Under the pieces are notes generated by a model. It searched no databases. It was not told where the DNA came from and saw nothing but the letters and a program-made list of their open reading frames with translations. Below, piece after piece: positions 42,030-51,799 of a stretch of DNA of 64,000 nucleotides (positions within the stretch are counted from its first letter, which is position 1; each line of letters starts with the position of its first letter). The DNA comes from Mycolicibacterium pulveris. GTDB taxonomy: Bacteria; Actinomycetota; Actinomycetes; Mycobacteriales; Mycobacteriaceae. The DNA is taken from positions 2,294,001 to 2,358,000 of the forward strand of contig NZ_AP022599.1 in the NCBI RefSeq assembly GCF_010725725.1. The letters are read 5' to 3'. The position numbers were made by a program, and so were the translations under genes.

Positions 42030-42077
42030 GCGGGTGCCCGCAGGGGACCACACCCGGAGAACAGGGGAGAGAGTGCA

Positions 42078-43076
42078 ATGACCCAGTCGCCATCACGCAA
42101 GCGCAGCGGCCTCGGTCGCGGGCTGGCCTCGCTCATCCCCACCGGGCCCGGTGACGGCGACGGCTCGTCGTACGGGCCTCGAATGGGCGACGCCGCCGCC
42201 GACGTGGTCATCGGCGGATCGGCGGACGGCAACGGCGCTTCCGCCGCGACCGATGTCGGCGCGGTCTACCGCGAGATCGACCCCGGCGCCATCGAGCCCA
42301 ACCCGCGCCAGCCCCGTCAGGTCTTCGACGAGGAAGCGCTCTCCGAACTCGTCCACTCAATCCGCGAGTTCGGCCTCATGCAGCCGATCGTCGTGCGTAC
42401 CCTGCCCGTCGCGCCCGGCGAGAGGCAGCGTTATCAACTCGTGATGGGGGAGCGCCGCTGGCGGGCCGTCCAGCAGGCCGGGCTCGACACCATCCCGGCG
42501 ATCGTGCGCGAGACCGCCGACGACGGCATGCTGCGCGACGCCCTGCTGGAGAACATCCACCGGGTGCAGCTGAACCCGCTGGAGGAGGCGGCCGCCTATC
42601 AGCAGCTGCTCGACGAGTTCGGGGTCACCCACGATGAACTGGCCGCGCGCATCGGACGGTCGCGGCCCTTGATCACCAACATGATCCGGCTGCTGCGGCT
42701 GCCGATCGCGGTACAGCGGCGGGTCGCCGCCGGTGTGCTGTCGGCCGGCCACGCCCGCGCGCTGCTCTCCCTCGAGGGCGGCCCGGAGAAGCAGGAGGAG
42801 CTCGCCGCGCGCATCGTGGCCGAGGGGTTGTCCGTGCGCGCCACCGAGGAAGCGGTCACGCTGGCCAACCGCGCCGAAGGCGCCGCACCGTCGCCCCAGC
42901 GGCGCAAGCCCATCCACATGCCCGGCCTTCAAGATGTTGCTGAACGCCTCTCCACGGCGTTCGACACCCGGGTCACGGTCAGCCTGGGCAAACGCAAGGG
43001 CAAGATCGTGGTCGAGTTCGGGTCGGTCGACGATCTGCAACGCATCGTCGAGTTGATGACCGCCGCAGAGCGCTGA
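42078..43076 (+). CDS. parB: ParB, chromosome partitioning CTPase
   Basis: The product is 332 aa. It starts with the ParA-stimulating segment [15 protein letters not shown]. The CTP-binding ParB/Srx domain has [20 protein letters not shown] and [13 protein letters not shown]. The HTH has [20 protein letters not shown]. The C-terminal dimer domain is near 270-332. It loads at parS and spreads as a clamp. 48 bp follow parA, so it is the same operon. Confidence 0.96.
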   Translation: MTQSPSRKRSGLGRGLASLIPTGPGDGDGSSYGPRMGDAAADVVIGGSADGNGASAATDVGAVYREIDPGAIEPNPRQPRQVFDEEALSELVHSIREFGLMQPIVVRTLPVAPGERQRYQLVMGERRWRAVQQAGLDTIPAIVRETADDGMLRDALLENIHRVQLNPLEEAAAYQQLLDEFGVTHDELAARIGRSRPLITNMIRLLRLPIAVQRRVAAGVLSAGHARALLSLEGGPEKQEELAARIVAEGLSVRATEEAVTLANRAEGAAPSPQRRKPIHMPGLQDVAERLSTAFDTRVTVSLGKRKGKIVVEFGSVDDLQRIVELMTAAER

Positions 43077-43294
43077 CCAGCCACCCGCGGTAATTACGTC
43101 ACTGTGACGCTGACCCCGGATACCGGCCCGCATGAAGCCCGGTGGGTAGCCAATCCCGCTGTGGCTCAACCGATTTCGTGCCTACGCCGGTCATCGGCAC
43201 GGTGTGCTGAGGAAACGGAACCGCCGCCGCCGGAGCCTTCTATCCTGGAAGGGCAGCAGTACCTCTCGGCACCGCATGGAACCCGGGGAGTTTA

Positions 43295-44065
43295 GTGTCA
43301 GCACGAATCGCGCCGCTTCGGCTCGACGCCTTCGAGCAGCTACCCAAGCACGCCCGTCGCTGCGTGTACTGGGAGGTCGATCCGTCGACTCTCGAGACGG
43401 GTGCTGACGCCGTCCCCGCCAAAAGCGCCCACTTGTCGGACCCCGAATTCGAGAAGGAAGCCTGGCTGTCGATGGTCATGCTGCAATGGGGGCCGTGCGG
43501 GCAGATCGCGGTGCAGTGCCCCGACGGAGCCGAGGACGAACCGGTTATCCTGCGCGGTGACGAGCAGTGCCTGGGCTATGCGTTTTACGCTCCGCCGACC
43601 GCGGTGCCCCGCGCCCGTCGTTTCCCGACCGGACCGGTCAGCGCCGACGCGGTGCTCTTGACGTCGCTGGGGGTTGAGCCGTGCGACGACGCCGACACCT
43701 TGCCGCGCAGCCTGATCGCCGCGGTCGTCGGCGACCTGGTGCGCCGCGGCGCGCGCGCGTTGGAGGCGTTCGGTCACACCGCCGCCGTCAGTGAACTCGC
43801 TGACTCCGACGCGGTGACACCGTCGTTGCGCGCGGTGATGGACGTGCTCGGCGATTGTTCGGTGGACCAGTGCGTGATGTCCGTGGACATGTTGCAGGAC
43901 GCGGGCTTCGTCGTCGTCGCTGCGCACCCGTACTTCCCGCGGCTGCGGCTCGAACTCGAACAGGGCCTCGGCTGGAAGGCCGACGTGGAGGCGGCGCTGG
44001 AACGGCTGCTGGAGAACGCGGCGCTGCAACAACCCGTCGGCGCGGGCGCCCGCTGGTCTGAGTAG
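43295..44065 (+). CDS. GNAT-like acetyltransferase family protein (Rv3916c-like)
   Basis: The product is 256 aa. It is conserved next to parB in mycobacteria and other Actinobacteria. The opening LDAFEQLPKHARRCVYWEVD and the segment WGPCGQIAVQCP, then GYAFYAPPTAVPRA, match that group. The C half (HTAAVSELADSDAVTPSLRA; DMLQDAGFVVVAAHPYFPRL) fits a degenerate acetyl-CoA fold. No clear Q/RxxGxG acetyl-CoA loop is visible, so activity is uncertain. The GTG at 43295 is preceded by GGGGAG. Confidence 0.6.
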   Translation: MSARIAPLRLDAFEQLPKHARRCVYWEVDPSTLETGADAVPAKSAHLSDPEFEKEAWLSMVMLQWGPCGQIAVQCPDGAEDEPVILRGDEQCLGYAFYAPPTAVPRARRFPTGPVSADAVLLTSLGVEPCDDADTLPRSLIAAVVGDLVRRGARALEAFGHTAAVSELADSDAVTPSLRAVMDVLGDCSVDQCVMSVDMLQDAGFVVVAAHPYFPRLRLELEQGLGWKADVEAALERLLENAALQQPVGAGARWSE

Positions 44066-44072
44066 GCCCGGG

Positions 44073-45269
44073 TCAGGACCGGCCGACCCGGCCGGCCTTT
44101 TCGACGGACAATTCGTGTGCCAGCAGCTCGGCGAACGTGAATGTCCCTGTGGGACGGTCGTTTTTACCGAGCAGGTAGAGCCGTTTGACCGCGGCGAGAA
44201 TACCCTCGGCGATGGAGTCACGGGTCTGGGTGGACACCAGCATGTCGCGGTCACGGGGGTTGGTGACATAGCCGACGTCGACCTGCACGGTGGGCATCCT
44301 GGTCAACCGCAGCAGATCCCATGTTCGGCCGTGCGTGCGGCAGTCCCGTAAACCGGTGCGCGCCACCACTTCTCGCTGAATGAAGTCGGCCAGGTTGCGG
44401 CCGATCGTGGACACCGAGCCGTGCGAGTTGCCGAAGTGGAACGAGGCGACCCCGTTCGCCGCGGGCGTGGGTTGGGTGGCGCAGCGCAGGCTGATCATCA
44501 GGTCGGCGCCTACGGTGTTGGCGGTGGCGGCCCGTTCGGCGTCGGAGGGCGACGCGTTGGGCGGACGCGACAGAAAGGTCTCCATCCCGATCGCGGTCAT
44601 CCGGCCCTCCAGCCGACTGGCCAAGTCCCACAGGATGTCTGCTTCGCTGATCGGTCCGTTCGGGCCGTCGATGATCAGCCCGTGGTCGGCGCCGCCGCGG
44701 CCCGGGTCGATGATGATGCGCTTACCCGACAGCCGCGGCCCGGACTGGCGCACCAGCTCCTCCTCGCGGATCGCGTGCGGCGAGCCGCCGGTGACGCGAG
44801 AACCCAGAAAGTACAAGGACCGCAACGTTTCCGGGCCGCAAATCCCGTCCGGGTACAGCCCGTACTCACGCTGATACGACATCAGTGCGTTGTGCGTACT
44901 CAACCCGAAATAGCCGTCGACCAGGCCGGTGTAGAAACCCAGATCCTGCAACCGGGCCTGCAGCGTGGCCACGTCGTCGCCGTACATCGGGGCGCCGAAC
45001 TGGTGGTTGAGCGTGCGGGCGCCGAGCCGGTACGAAGCTTCTTTGAGCGCACGGTAAGTGGCTTCTCCGACGATGCCGTCGACCAACAGCCCCCGGTGCT
45101 GCTGAAAGGCGCGGACCGCATGATCCAGGTCGTCGTCGAACATGTCGGCCGCGACGTGCTTGCCGGTGGTGATCTCGTCGTCGGGGTTTTCGATCATGCC
45201 CAACGCAGCCAGCGCAGCCCGTATCTCGGCGACCGCGGCTTCGCGGTCACCGCGACGCAGACTCGACAT
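44073..45269 (-). CDS. cwlM: CwlM, PknB-regulated activator of peptidoglycan precursor synthesis
   Basis: The product is 398 aa. Two N-terminal peptidoglycan-binding repeats (about 15-80: AVRAFQQHRGLLVDGIVGEA; 95-155: DLGFYTGLVDGYFGLSTHNA) precede an amidase_3-like fold (185-385). The zinc ligands are gone: the usual GHGG reads IIIDPGRGGADHGL, and the usual SIHAN reads MISLRCATQ. It is therefore a pseudo-amidase. In mycobacteria phospho-CwlM activates MurA in the cytosol. ATG at 45269 is used; no signal peptide is present. Confidence 0.93.
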   Translation of the reverse strand: MSSLRRGDREAAVAEIRAALAALGMIENPDDEITTGKHVAADMFDDDLDHAVRAFQQHRGLLVDGIVGEATYRALKEASYRLGARTLNHQFGAPMYGDDVATLQARLQDLGFYTGLVDGYFGLSTHNALMSYQREYGLYPDGICGPETLRSLYFLGSRVTGGSPHAIREEELVRQSGPRLSGKRIIIDPGRGGADHGLIIDGPNGPISEADILWDLASRLEGRMTAIGMETFLSRPPNASPSDAERAATANTVGADLMISLRCATQPTPAANGVASFHFGNSHGSVSTIGRNLADFIQREVVARTGLRDCRTHGRTWDLLRLTRMPTVQVDVGYVTNPRDRDMLVSTQTRDSIAEGILAAVKRLYLLGKNDRPTGTFTFAELLAHELSVEKAGRVGRS

Positions 45270-45404
45270 GGGCGACCTTTCGATCACGGGTGTCAGCGGT
45301 TGCTCGCGCGCTGACCAGGCATCAGTGACTTAGCCAGCATTGTCTCAGACACCCGCGTGATTCGAGAAAACGCCAGGCGGGTGTTCGGCCGTCGGGTTGC
45401 GGCG

Positions 45405-45743
45405 TTACACCACGTCGTCGAGTTCGCGCAGCAGCGCGGCCTTGCCTTTTGCTCCGACGATGCGCTTGACCGGTTCGCCGTCCTTGAACAGGATCAGCGT
45501 CGGGATCGACACGACCTGAAAGTCGCGGGCGGTTGCCGGGTTGGCGTCGACGTCGATCTTGGCGACGGTGAGCTGGCCGGCCTTCTCGGCGGCGATCTCC
45601 TCGAGTACCGGGGCGACCATCTTGCACGGGCCGCACCACGTCGCCCAGAAGTCGACGAGCACCGGGGTGCTGCTTGACAACACGTCCTCGGAGAACGAGT
45701 CGTCGGTCACGGCGACGGTAGCGGAGGGGGTGGTCTCAGCCAT
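45405..45743 (-). CDS. trxC: Thioredoxin
   Basis: The product is 112 aa with the active site [20 protein letters not shown] (WCGPC) and the cis-Pro in [15 protein letters not shown]. It reduces protein disulfides with electrons from the adjacent reductase, whose stop is 15 bp upstream of this start. The ATG at 45743 follows GGAG; five residues upstream could be added but lack support. Named after the M. tuberculosis locus. Confidence 0.95.
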   Translation of the reverse strand: MAETTPSATVAVTDDSFSEDVLSSSTPVLVDFWATWCGPCKMVAPVLEEIAAEKAGQLTVAKIDVDANPATARDFQVVSIPTLILFKDGEPVKRIVGAKGKAALLRELDDVV

Positions 45744-45758
45744 CGGGTGGTACTCCAA

Positions 45759-46730
45759 TCAGGCGGGGGTGGATGTCTCTTCATCGGCTGGGGCAGAACC
45801 GATTTCGGCGAGCCAGCGTTCGGCATCGATGGCCGCCGCGCAGCCGCTGCCCGCCGCGGTGATCGCCTGCCGGTAGACGCGGTCGACGAGGTCGCCCGCA
45901 GCGAACACGCCCTCGAGCGACGTGTGCGTCGTGCGGCCCTGGGTCAACACGTAGCCGTCCTCGTCGAGGTGGATCTGGCCGCGCACCAGCTCCGAACGCG
46001 GGTCGTGCCCGATCGCGACGAACACCCCGGTGACCGCCAGCTTGGACTCCTCGCCGGTGAGCTTGTTGCGCAACCGCACGCCGCTGACCTTGGGGCTGCC
46101 CTCGATCTCGACGACTTCGGTGTTCGTCACGAAGGTGATCTTGTCGTTTGCCCTGGCGCGCTCCAGCATGATCCGCGAGGCGCGGAACTCGTCGCGGCGG
46201 TGCACGATCGTGACGCTGCGGGCGAACCGGGTGAGGAAGGTGGCCTCCTCCATTGCCGAGTCGCCGCCGCCGACCACGATGATGTCCTCGTCGCGGAAGA
46301 AGAAGCCGTCACAGGTGGCGCAGGTGCTCACGCCCATGCCGATCAGTGCTTCCTCCCCGGGCACGCCGAGGTGGCGCGCCGCGGCGCCCATCGCGAGGAT
46401 CACCGCGCGGGCCCGGTGGGTTTCGTCGCCGACGGTGACCGTCTTGATCGGCCCGTCCAGCGACACCGCCTCCACGTCCTCCATGCGCAGGTCGGCGCCG
46501 AAGCGCAGGGCCTGCTCACGCATCTGATCCATGAGTTCCGGACCGGTGATGCCGTCCTTGAAGCCGGGGTAGTTCTCCACCTCGGTGGTGGTCATCAGCG
46601 CGCCGCCGAACTGGGTGCCTTCGAACACCAGCGGCGACAGCTGCGCGCGGGCCGCGTAGATGGCGGCGGTGTAGCCGGCCGGGCCGGATCCGATGACGAT
46701 CACGTCATGCACCGTGGATGTCGAGGTCAT
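45759..46730 (-). CDS. trxB: Thioredoxin reductase
   Basis: The product is 323 aa. FAD motif [20 protein letters not shown], redox-active CATC in [20 protein letters not shown] motif [20 protein letters not shown], and the late FAD contact [20 protein letters not shown]. It transfers electrons from NADPH to thioredoxin. The ATG at 46730 (MTSTSTVHD) is preferred over the longer frame from 46772. It is in the sigM-rsmA-trxB-trxC cluster on the minus strand. Confidence 0.96.
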   Translation of the reverse strand: MTSTSTVHDVIVIGSGPAGYTAAIYAARAQLSPLVFEGTQFGGALMTTTEVENYPGFKDGITGPELMDQMREQALRFGADLRMEDVEAVSLDGPIKTVTVGDETHRARAVILAMGAAARHLGVPGEEALIGMGVSTCATCDGFFFRDEDIIVVGGGDSAMEEATFLTRFARSVTIVHRRDEFRASRIMLERARANDKITFVTNTEVVEIEGSPKVSGVRLRNKLTGEESKLAVTGVFVAIGHDPRSELVRGQIHLDEDGYVLTQGRTTHTSLEGVFAAGDLVDRVYRQAITAAGSGCAAAIDAERWLAEIGSAPADEETSTPA

Positions 46731-46800
46731 GGGCGCCTTTCTGCCGAGGACGGACGGCACGAGTACCAACACCAGCCTAAGCCCAGGTGTTCCCGGGGAA

Positions 46801-47406
46801 TTACGGGCGGTGCAGCGTGGTGCTGGCCAACAACCCGGTGTGAGCCGCGGTGCAGGTGGGTGGCACGACCACCGCGACGACGGCCCGGTCCGTCTCGCCG
46901 GGCAGCAACAGCAGCACCCCGGCGCGGCCGCCGACGTCGACCGGGCCCGCGCCCAGCGGCGTGACCGCCGAGTACCCCAGCCCGTCCAGGCAGGAGGCCA
47001 GCGGCTTCGGGTCGGCCAACGGCCCGTAGTCGGCGGGTCGGTCCAGCAGGGCCAGGATCTCGGCGTCGGAAAGCGGGATGGGTGGTGTCGACGGCGACAC
47101 CGTCATGCTGCGCGCGGTCGGGCCGGGGTCGCGGCTGGTGGGGGGCGTGTCGGCCAGCATCGCCACCCCGACGACGACGCCGACCAGCGCCGCGCCGATG
47201 CCCACGACGAGGCCGAGCACCTGCAGCCGCCGCAGCCGCGGCCGTCGCACCGAGTGGGCCGGGCCCGCCCCGGCGGCCCGCAGCGCGGCGACAACCCGCG
47301 CGGTGACGCTGTCGTGCACCTCGGGCGCCGAGGCCTGGTCGCGGCCGAGCCGGGCGAGCTCGTCGCGCACCCGCGCCGCCGCCGGGTCCCGATCGTCGTG
47401 GTCCAT
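46801..47406 (-). CDS. rsmA: RsmA, anti-sigma-M factor
   Basis: The product is 201 aa. The cytoplasmic N-terminal part (1-65) would bind SigM. One transmembrane helix follows ([20 protein letters not shown]). The extracytoplasmic domain has two cysteines ([18 protein letters not shown]) likely to form a disulfide. It is placed directly downstream of sigM (39 bp), as a regulator of an ECF sigma factor should be. It should not be confused with the rRNA methyltransferase also called RsmA. Confidence 0.85.
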   Translation of the reverse strand: MDHDDRDPAAARVRDELARLGRDQASAPEVHDSVTARVVAALRAAGAGPAHSVRRPRLRRLQVLGLVVGIGAALVGVVVGVAMLADTPPTSRDPGPTARSMTVSPSTPPIPLSDAEILALLDRPADYGPLADPKPLASCLDGLGYSAVTPLGAGPVDVGGRAGVLLLLPGETDRAVVAVVVPPTCTAAHTGLLASTTLHRP

Positions 47407-47445
47407 CGCCGTCAGTCTCCACCACCGCGGCGGGGATGCGTCGAT

Positions 47446-48015
47446 TCAGCGTGCGCCCGCGCGGCTGTCGAAGCATTCCAGCGCCTCGGCCAGCTTGCTG
47501 CGTGCGCGGGCGCAGCGGCTCTTGATCGTGCCCTGCGGGACGCCGAGCATGTCGGCGGTCTCGGCGATCGAGTAACCCTGCATGTCCACCGCAACCACCG
47601 CGGCGCGCTGCTCGACGGGCAACCGCATCAAGGCCCGTTCCACGACGATCGCGGTGTCCACCAACGAGGTCGCATCGCCGACCAAGAGTGCGTCGTCGGG
47701 CAGCGGGGTGGTGACGTGAGACTTGTTGCGGCGCAGCCGATCCAGGCACGCGTTGACCACGATCCGGTACAGCCAGCTGCTCACCGAGCTGTCGTGGCGA
47801 AACGTGTGCGCCCTGCGGTGCGCGGACAGCATCGCGTCCTGCAGCGCGTCGGCCGCGTCGTCGGGGTTGCGGCTGGTCAGCCGCGCGAGCCGGTACAGCT
47901 GGCGGCGATGGCGGTAGAACAGCTCCTCGAAGGCGTAGCGGTCACCGGCGACGTGGGCGGCCAGCAGGTCAGCGTCGCTGCGATGGCGCCCGGCCTGCTC
48001 CCCGAAGGTCCCCAC
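47446..48015 (-). CDS. sigM: SigM, ECF RNA polymerase sigma factor
   Basis: The product is 189 aa. Region 2 (about 15-85) has AFEELFYRHRRQLYRLARLT, the DDAADALQDAML segment and SSWLYRIVVNACLDRLRR. Region 4 (about 125-180) has LPVEQRAAVVAVDMQGYSIA, then ADMLGVPQGTIKSRCARARS. There is no SnoaL-like extension. In mycobacteria SigM controls ESX-4-linked and surface genes. GTG at 48015. Release by RsmA is the expected control. Confidence 0.94.
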   Translation of the reverse strand: MGTFGEQAGRHRSDADLLAAHVAGDRYAFEELFYRHRRQLYRLARLTSRNPDDAADALQDAMLSAHRRAHTFRHDSSVSSWLYRIVVNACLDRLRRNKSHVTTPLPDDALLVGDATSLVDTAIVVERALMRLPVEQRAAVVAVDMQGYSIAETADMLGVPQGTIKSRCARARSKLAEALECFDSRAGAR

Positions 48016-48082
48016 AGCCGAACACTAAACGGCGCCGGGGGCGGCCCCTGACACATCTTTGCCCGGCTGGGGATAGCCGCGA

Positions 48083-51000
48083 TCAGTCGGCGGCCTTGAC
48101 CGTGATCTCGGCGATGTCCGAGCGGCTCTTCCCGTTGACTTGGCCCAGCTTGGACACCCAGACCAGCAGGTTCGACGTCGGCGAGGCGGCGTCCACCGTG
48201 ATGGTGTTGGAGCCCGGCTTGACCGGGGTGGCCGACTTGAGCACCGTGGTGTCCGCCAGCGACGACGGCGTCGGCGTCGACGCCGAGCGGATCTCGACCT
48301 CGGTGCCGGTGCTGTTCAATTCGATGGTGACCTCGCCGACGGTGGTGGGCCGCGGCAGCTGCAGCATCAACCCCACACCGTTCTTGAAGTTCGGGAACGG
48401 CACCGGATCGGTGTAGGTGTCGATCGGCCACACCGTGCTGTCGTCGCCGTCGATGGCGAGCCGGGCCAGGGCGGGCGCGTCAGCCTCGCCCTCGGGTGAA
48501 AAGACCGTTGCGGAAACGGGTTTCACGGTCTCACCGGCCGTCGCGGTGTCGTCGTCCTGGGCTGTTGTCGGTGCGTTGAGGCCCAGCCGGTCACCGCCGA
48601 GCCCGCCGCCGACGTCACCGAAGATCCGGCTGAGCACCGAGCCCAACACCACCAGCGCCACCACGATGATGACCGCGCCGACGGCCAACCCGATCATCAG
48701 CCCCTTGCGGCGGCGCGCGATGGTCTCCGGATCCTCGTCGGGCCGGATACCGCTTATCGAGGGCGCCGGCGGCTCCGGTTCGTCGGCCGGGGAGATCACC
48801 TCGGTGCGGTCGGCGATGGCGGTGGCCTGCTGGAGCAGGTTCAGCAGGGTGGGGGCGCTGCGGATGCCGCCGCCCTCCTGCACGGCCCGCGCGGCGGCGG
48901 CCGAGATCTGGAACGGGATGTTGCGGTCGACAGCGCGGGGCTCGACGGGCTCGCCCGCGGGGTCGCGGTCGGCGGGGGCCAGGCCGCTGCGCACCCCGGC
49001 CTCGGGCAGCGGCCAGCGGTTGATCAGCAGCGCGTACAGCGCCGCCCCGATTCCGCGGATGTCGTCCTCGGGATCGGCGTCGGGCATCGTCGCGGGGAAG
49101 GCCAGCGCCACGTCGCCCTCGATGCTCACCCGTACGCGGCTGGGATGGTCGATCGACAGCGCGACCCCGGAACGGTGAGCGGCCTCGGCGGCCGCTGCCA
49201 GCGATTGGATGGCCCTGGCGCCGCCGATCGGCGACGGCGACGTGTCGGCGACCTCGGCCAGCGAGCCGCCCCGGATCCACTCCGCGACCACCAGACCACC
49301 CGAACCCGTGTTGACGACGTCGAGCACCCGGGCCACACCGGGCATGTCGAGCCGGCTCAGCCTCGACGTGCGCGACAGGATCTCCTGCACCTGCGCGTCG
49401 GGCAGCGTCGCGTCGGGGTCGACGAACGTCAGCGCGACCTGCCGGTCCAGGGCGGTGTCGAGGGCCTGCCAGAACTGCAGGTTGGGTGGGCCGCCGTGAA
49501 ACACCAGCAGCCGATAGCGGCCACCGGCGATGACCGCGCCGGGCACCAGGTGCACGTCCTCGTCGGAGGTTGCGGCCTCGATGGCGGGCTCGCGCGGCGG
49601 GTCGAACGCGATCGGCTCGCGGGTCGGGTCGCCGCCGTAGTCCGACGGCGGCCTGCCGGACACCGGTACCGGCGTGGTGCCGTTGGCGGGCTCGGGGGCA
49701 AACTCGGTGGTCTCCTGGCGGGCGGACGCGCCGGGCCCGGCGCCGCCTCTGGCCACGTCGGGCTGGAAGTCCTCCGGACGCTTCTGCGGAATCTGGGTGG
49801 TGGCGGTGCTGTCGGGAATGGGCTTGGCGCCGCCTGCGGGTTCGTCGCTCACCGCTGGTCCTTTCGGCATCCCGTCCCCGGCAAGTGCGGCCGGGGGCTC
49901 GCGGCGGACCGCTGACCGGCTGGGTCGACGCTCCGACGCGTACGAATTCGTCTGATCAGGGTACGTGAGCGGGCGCGCCGCCCGCGGCCTCTCGGGGGCC
50001 GCCGGGGCCGGTGGCGCCGACGCGGCCCGTCCGAGGCGGCGACGCACGACCGCCAGCGCGGCCAGCGCGTCGGGCACCCGGGCCGCCAACAGCACCCCGA
50101 CGATGATCGGGACCATGATCAGGCCGAGCGCGAGCAACCGCAGCAACGAGCCGGCGCCGCCCCAGTTGCGGGTGAAGCCTTCCAGGCCGAGCAACTGGTC
50201 GGCGACGTGCGCGACGAGCCCGGCCAGCAGCGAGGCCGCGATCGTCACCAGGATGCTGCGCACCACCTCCAGGCTGATCAGCCGCCCACCCGGCGGGTCG
50301 AGCGCGGCGCGCAGCAGAAAGTAGCCGACGATCGCCCCGGCCAGGAAGCCCAGACCGTTGGCGGTGCCGAGATAACCGGCGACCAGGTCGGGGTCGTTGG
50401 TCAGGTGCGGCGCGAGGAGCGAGCCGATGATCTTGACCGTGGTGATGACCACGATCAACACGATCGGTATCCACGGCTGCTGGCGGGCGTAGAACACCCG
50501 AAGCTGCAGCAGCACAAGGGCATACGGGATCAACGTGAACGCCGACAGGCTCAGTGCCATGCCGAGGTAGCCGGCGTCGACGTCGCCGAAGTTGCCGTAT
50601 GCGAACAGCGCGGAGCCGATGGCCGGGCCGCCCACCGTCGTCATCGCGACGATCGGGATGAGCGTCACCATTGTCAGCCGGGTGGCCAGCGACAGGTCGG
50701 CCAGCACCGCGGCGTCGTCGTTGGCGGCCGCGTTGCGGCTCAGCCGCGGCATCACCACCGTCAGCACGGTCACGCCGATGATGCCGAACGGCAGCTGCAG
50801 TACCAACCAGGTGTAGTTGTAGATGGCGGGCCCGGAAGCCGCTGCGCCCGCGGCGATCCGGTTGCCGACGATCAGGCCGATCTGGCTGATCAGCACATAG
50901 AGCAGCATCGCCACGGCCATCGCGCCGAACTGCTTCATCCGGTTGTCGATGCCCCACAGCGGGCGCAGGCTGATCCGTTCGCGGCGGATGGCCACCAGCA

Positions 51001-51799
51001 GCACCGCGACCTGGGTGACCGTGCCCATCGTCATGCCGAGGCCGAGCACCAGCAGCTTGGCGCTGCCCATCCGAACCGGGTCGAGCGAAAGCTCGCCGGG
51101 CACAAGTACATACAGGCCGAGCGTGGCCAACGCCACCAGGTTGTTGCACACCGGCGCCCAGGCGGGCGGTCCGAATACGTTGCGGGTGTTCAGAATTGCC
51201 ATGAACACCGACGACAGCCCGTAGAACAGCACCTGCGGTAGCAGCAGGTAGGCGAAAGCCGTTGTGAGATCGCGGTTCACCTCGGGGTGGCTGCCCAGCA
51301 TGAGGTCTACCAACAGCGGTGCGGCCGTAACCGACGCGGCGGTGGTGATCAGCAGCAGGACGGTGGCCAGGGTGACGAGGCGGCGCACGAACGCGGTGCC
51401 GCCGTCGGGGTCGTCGCGCTCGGCGCGGGCGAGCACGGGCACGAAGATGGCGGTGAAGGTGGCCTCCAGCACCAGGGCTGCGATCAGGTTGGGCAGCTGG
51501 TAGGCCACCGAGAAGGCGCTGGAGAGCGCGGCGCCCAGGGTGGTGGCCAGCAACACGATGCGGGCGAACCCGGTCAACCGACTGACGAGCGTGGCCACCG
51601 CCATTCCCCATGAGCGCGACACCACCGCGGCGTCGGTCAGCTCGGGGCGGCCCGCGCCGCGACGGGGTGCGGGCCCGCGCGGCAGCCGGGGTGGGGGTTG
51701 TCTGGGCGGCCTGCCCGGCGGGTGCGGGCCTGCGGGCGCATGCCGTGGCCGAGGCGCCCCGATGCCGACTCGCGGCCGTTGCGGGCCTGCGGTGTTCAC
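48083..51799 (-). CDS. murJ: MurJ lipid II flippase fused to a pseudokinase and an extracellular domain
   Basis: The product is 1238 aa. Residues ~1-55 are Pro/Arg-rich. The MurJ/MviN membrane domain (about 60-580) has some 14 helices (VSRLTGFARIVLLATTLGAA; QLPFGIIGVTVLTVVMPRLS). A disordered linker (590-760) leads to a kinase-like domain (about 765-1010) lacking Lys and HRD: ALSIDHPSRVRVSIEGDVAL occupies the catalytic loop. One more helix (LMIGLAVGAVIIVVALVVLG) precedes a discoidin-like domain. In mycobacteria PknB phosphorylates the pseudokinase and FhaA then binds. The start overlaps the upstream gene as GTGA. Confidence 0.95.
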   Translation of the reverse strand: MNTAGPQRPRVGIGAPRPRHAPAGPHPPGRPPRQPPPRLPRGPAPRRGAGRPELTDAAVVSRSWGMAVATLVSRLTGFARIVLLATTLGAALSSAFSVAYQLPNLIAALVLEATFTAIFVPVLARAERDDPDGGTAFVRRLVTLATVLLLITTAASVTAAPLLVDLMLGSHPEVNRDLTTAFAYLLLPQVLFYGLSSVFMAILNTRNVFGPPAWAPVCNNLVALATLGLYVLVPGELSLDPVRMGSAKLLVLGLGMTMGTVTQVAVLLVAIRRERISLRPLWGIDNRMKQFGAMAVAMLLYVLISQIGLIVGNRIAAGAAASGPAIYNYTWLVLQLPFGIIGVTVLTVVMPRLSRNAAANDDAAVLADLSLATRLTMVTLIPIVAMTTVGGPAIGSALFAYGNFGDVDAGYLGMALSLSAFTLIPYALVLLQLRVFYARQQPWIPIVLIVVITTVKIIGSLLAPHLTNDPDLVAGYLGTANGLGFLAGAIVGYFLLRAALDPPGGRLISLEVVRSILVTIAASLLAGLVAHVADQLLGLEGFTRNWGGAGSLLRLLALGLIMVPIIVGVLLAARVPDALAALAVVRRRLGRAASAPPAPAAPERPRAARPLTYPDQTNSYASERRPSRSAVRREPPAALAGDGMPKGPAVSDEPAGGAKPIPDSTATTQIPQKRPEDFQPDVARGGAGPGASARQETTEFAPEPANGTTPVPVSGRPPSDYGGDPTREPIAFDPPREPAIEAATSDEDVHLVPGAVIAGGRYRLLVFHGGPPNLQFWQALDTALDRQVALTFVDPDATLPDAQVQEILSRTSRLSRLDMPGVARVLDVVNTGSGGLVVAEWIRGGSLAEVADTSPSPIGGARAIQSLAAAAEAAHRSGVALSIDHPSRVRVSIEGDVALAFPATMPDADPEDDIRGIGAALYALLINRWPLPEAGVRSGLAPADRDPAGEPVEPRAVDRNIPFQISAAAARAVQEGGGIRSAPTLLNLLQQATAIADRTEVISPADEPEPPAPSISGIRPDEDPETIARRRKGLMIGLAVGAVIIVVALVVLGSVLSRIFGDVGGGLGGDRLGLNAPTTAQDDDTATAGETVKPVSATVFSPEGEADAPALARLAIDGDDSTVWPIDTYTDPVPFPNFKNGVGLMLQLPRPTTVGEVTIELNSTGTEVEIRSASTPTPSSLADTTVLKSATPVKPGSNTITVDAASPTSNLLVWVSKLGQVNGKSRSDIAEITVKAAD

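Noticed and set aside
43077-43294. Small open frame between parB and the GNAT-like gene
   Set aside because: No ribosome binding site or family; the frame ends within the next gene's leader.
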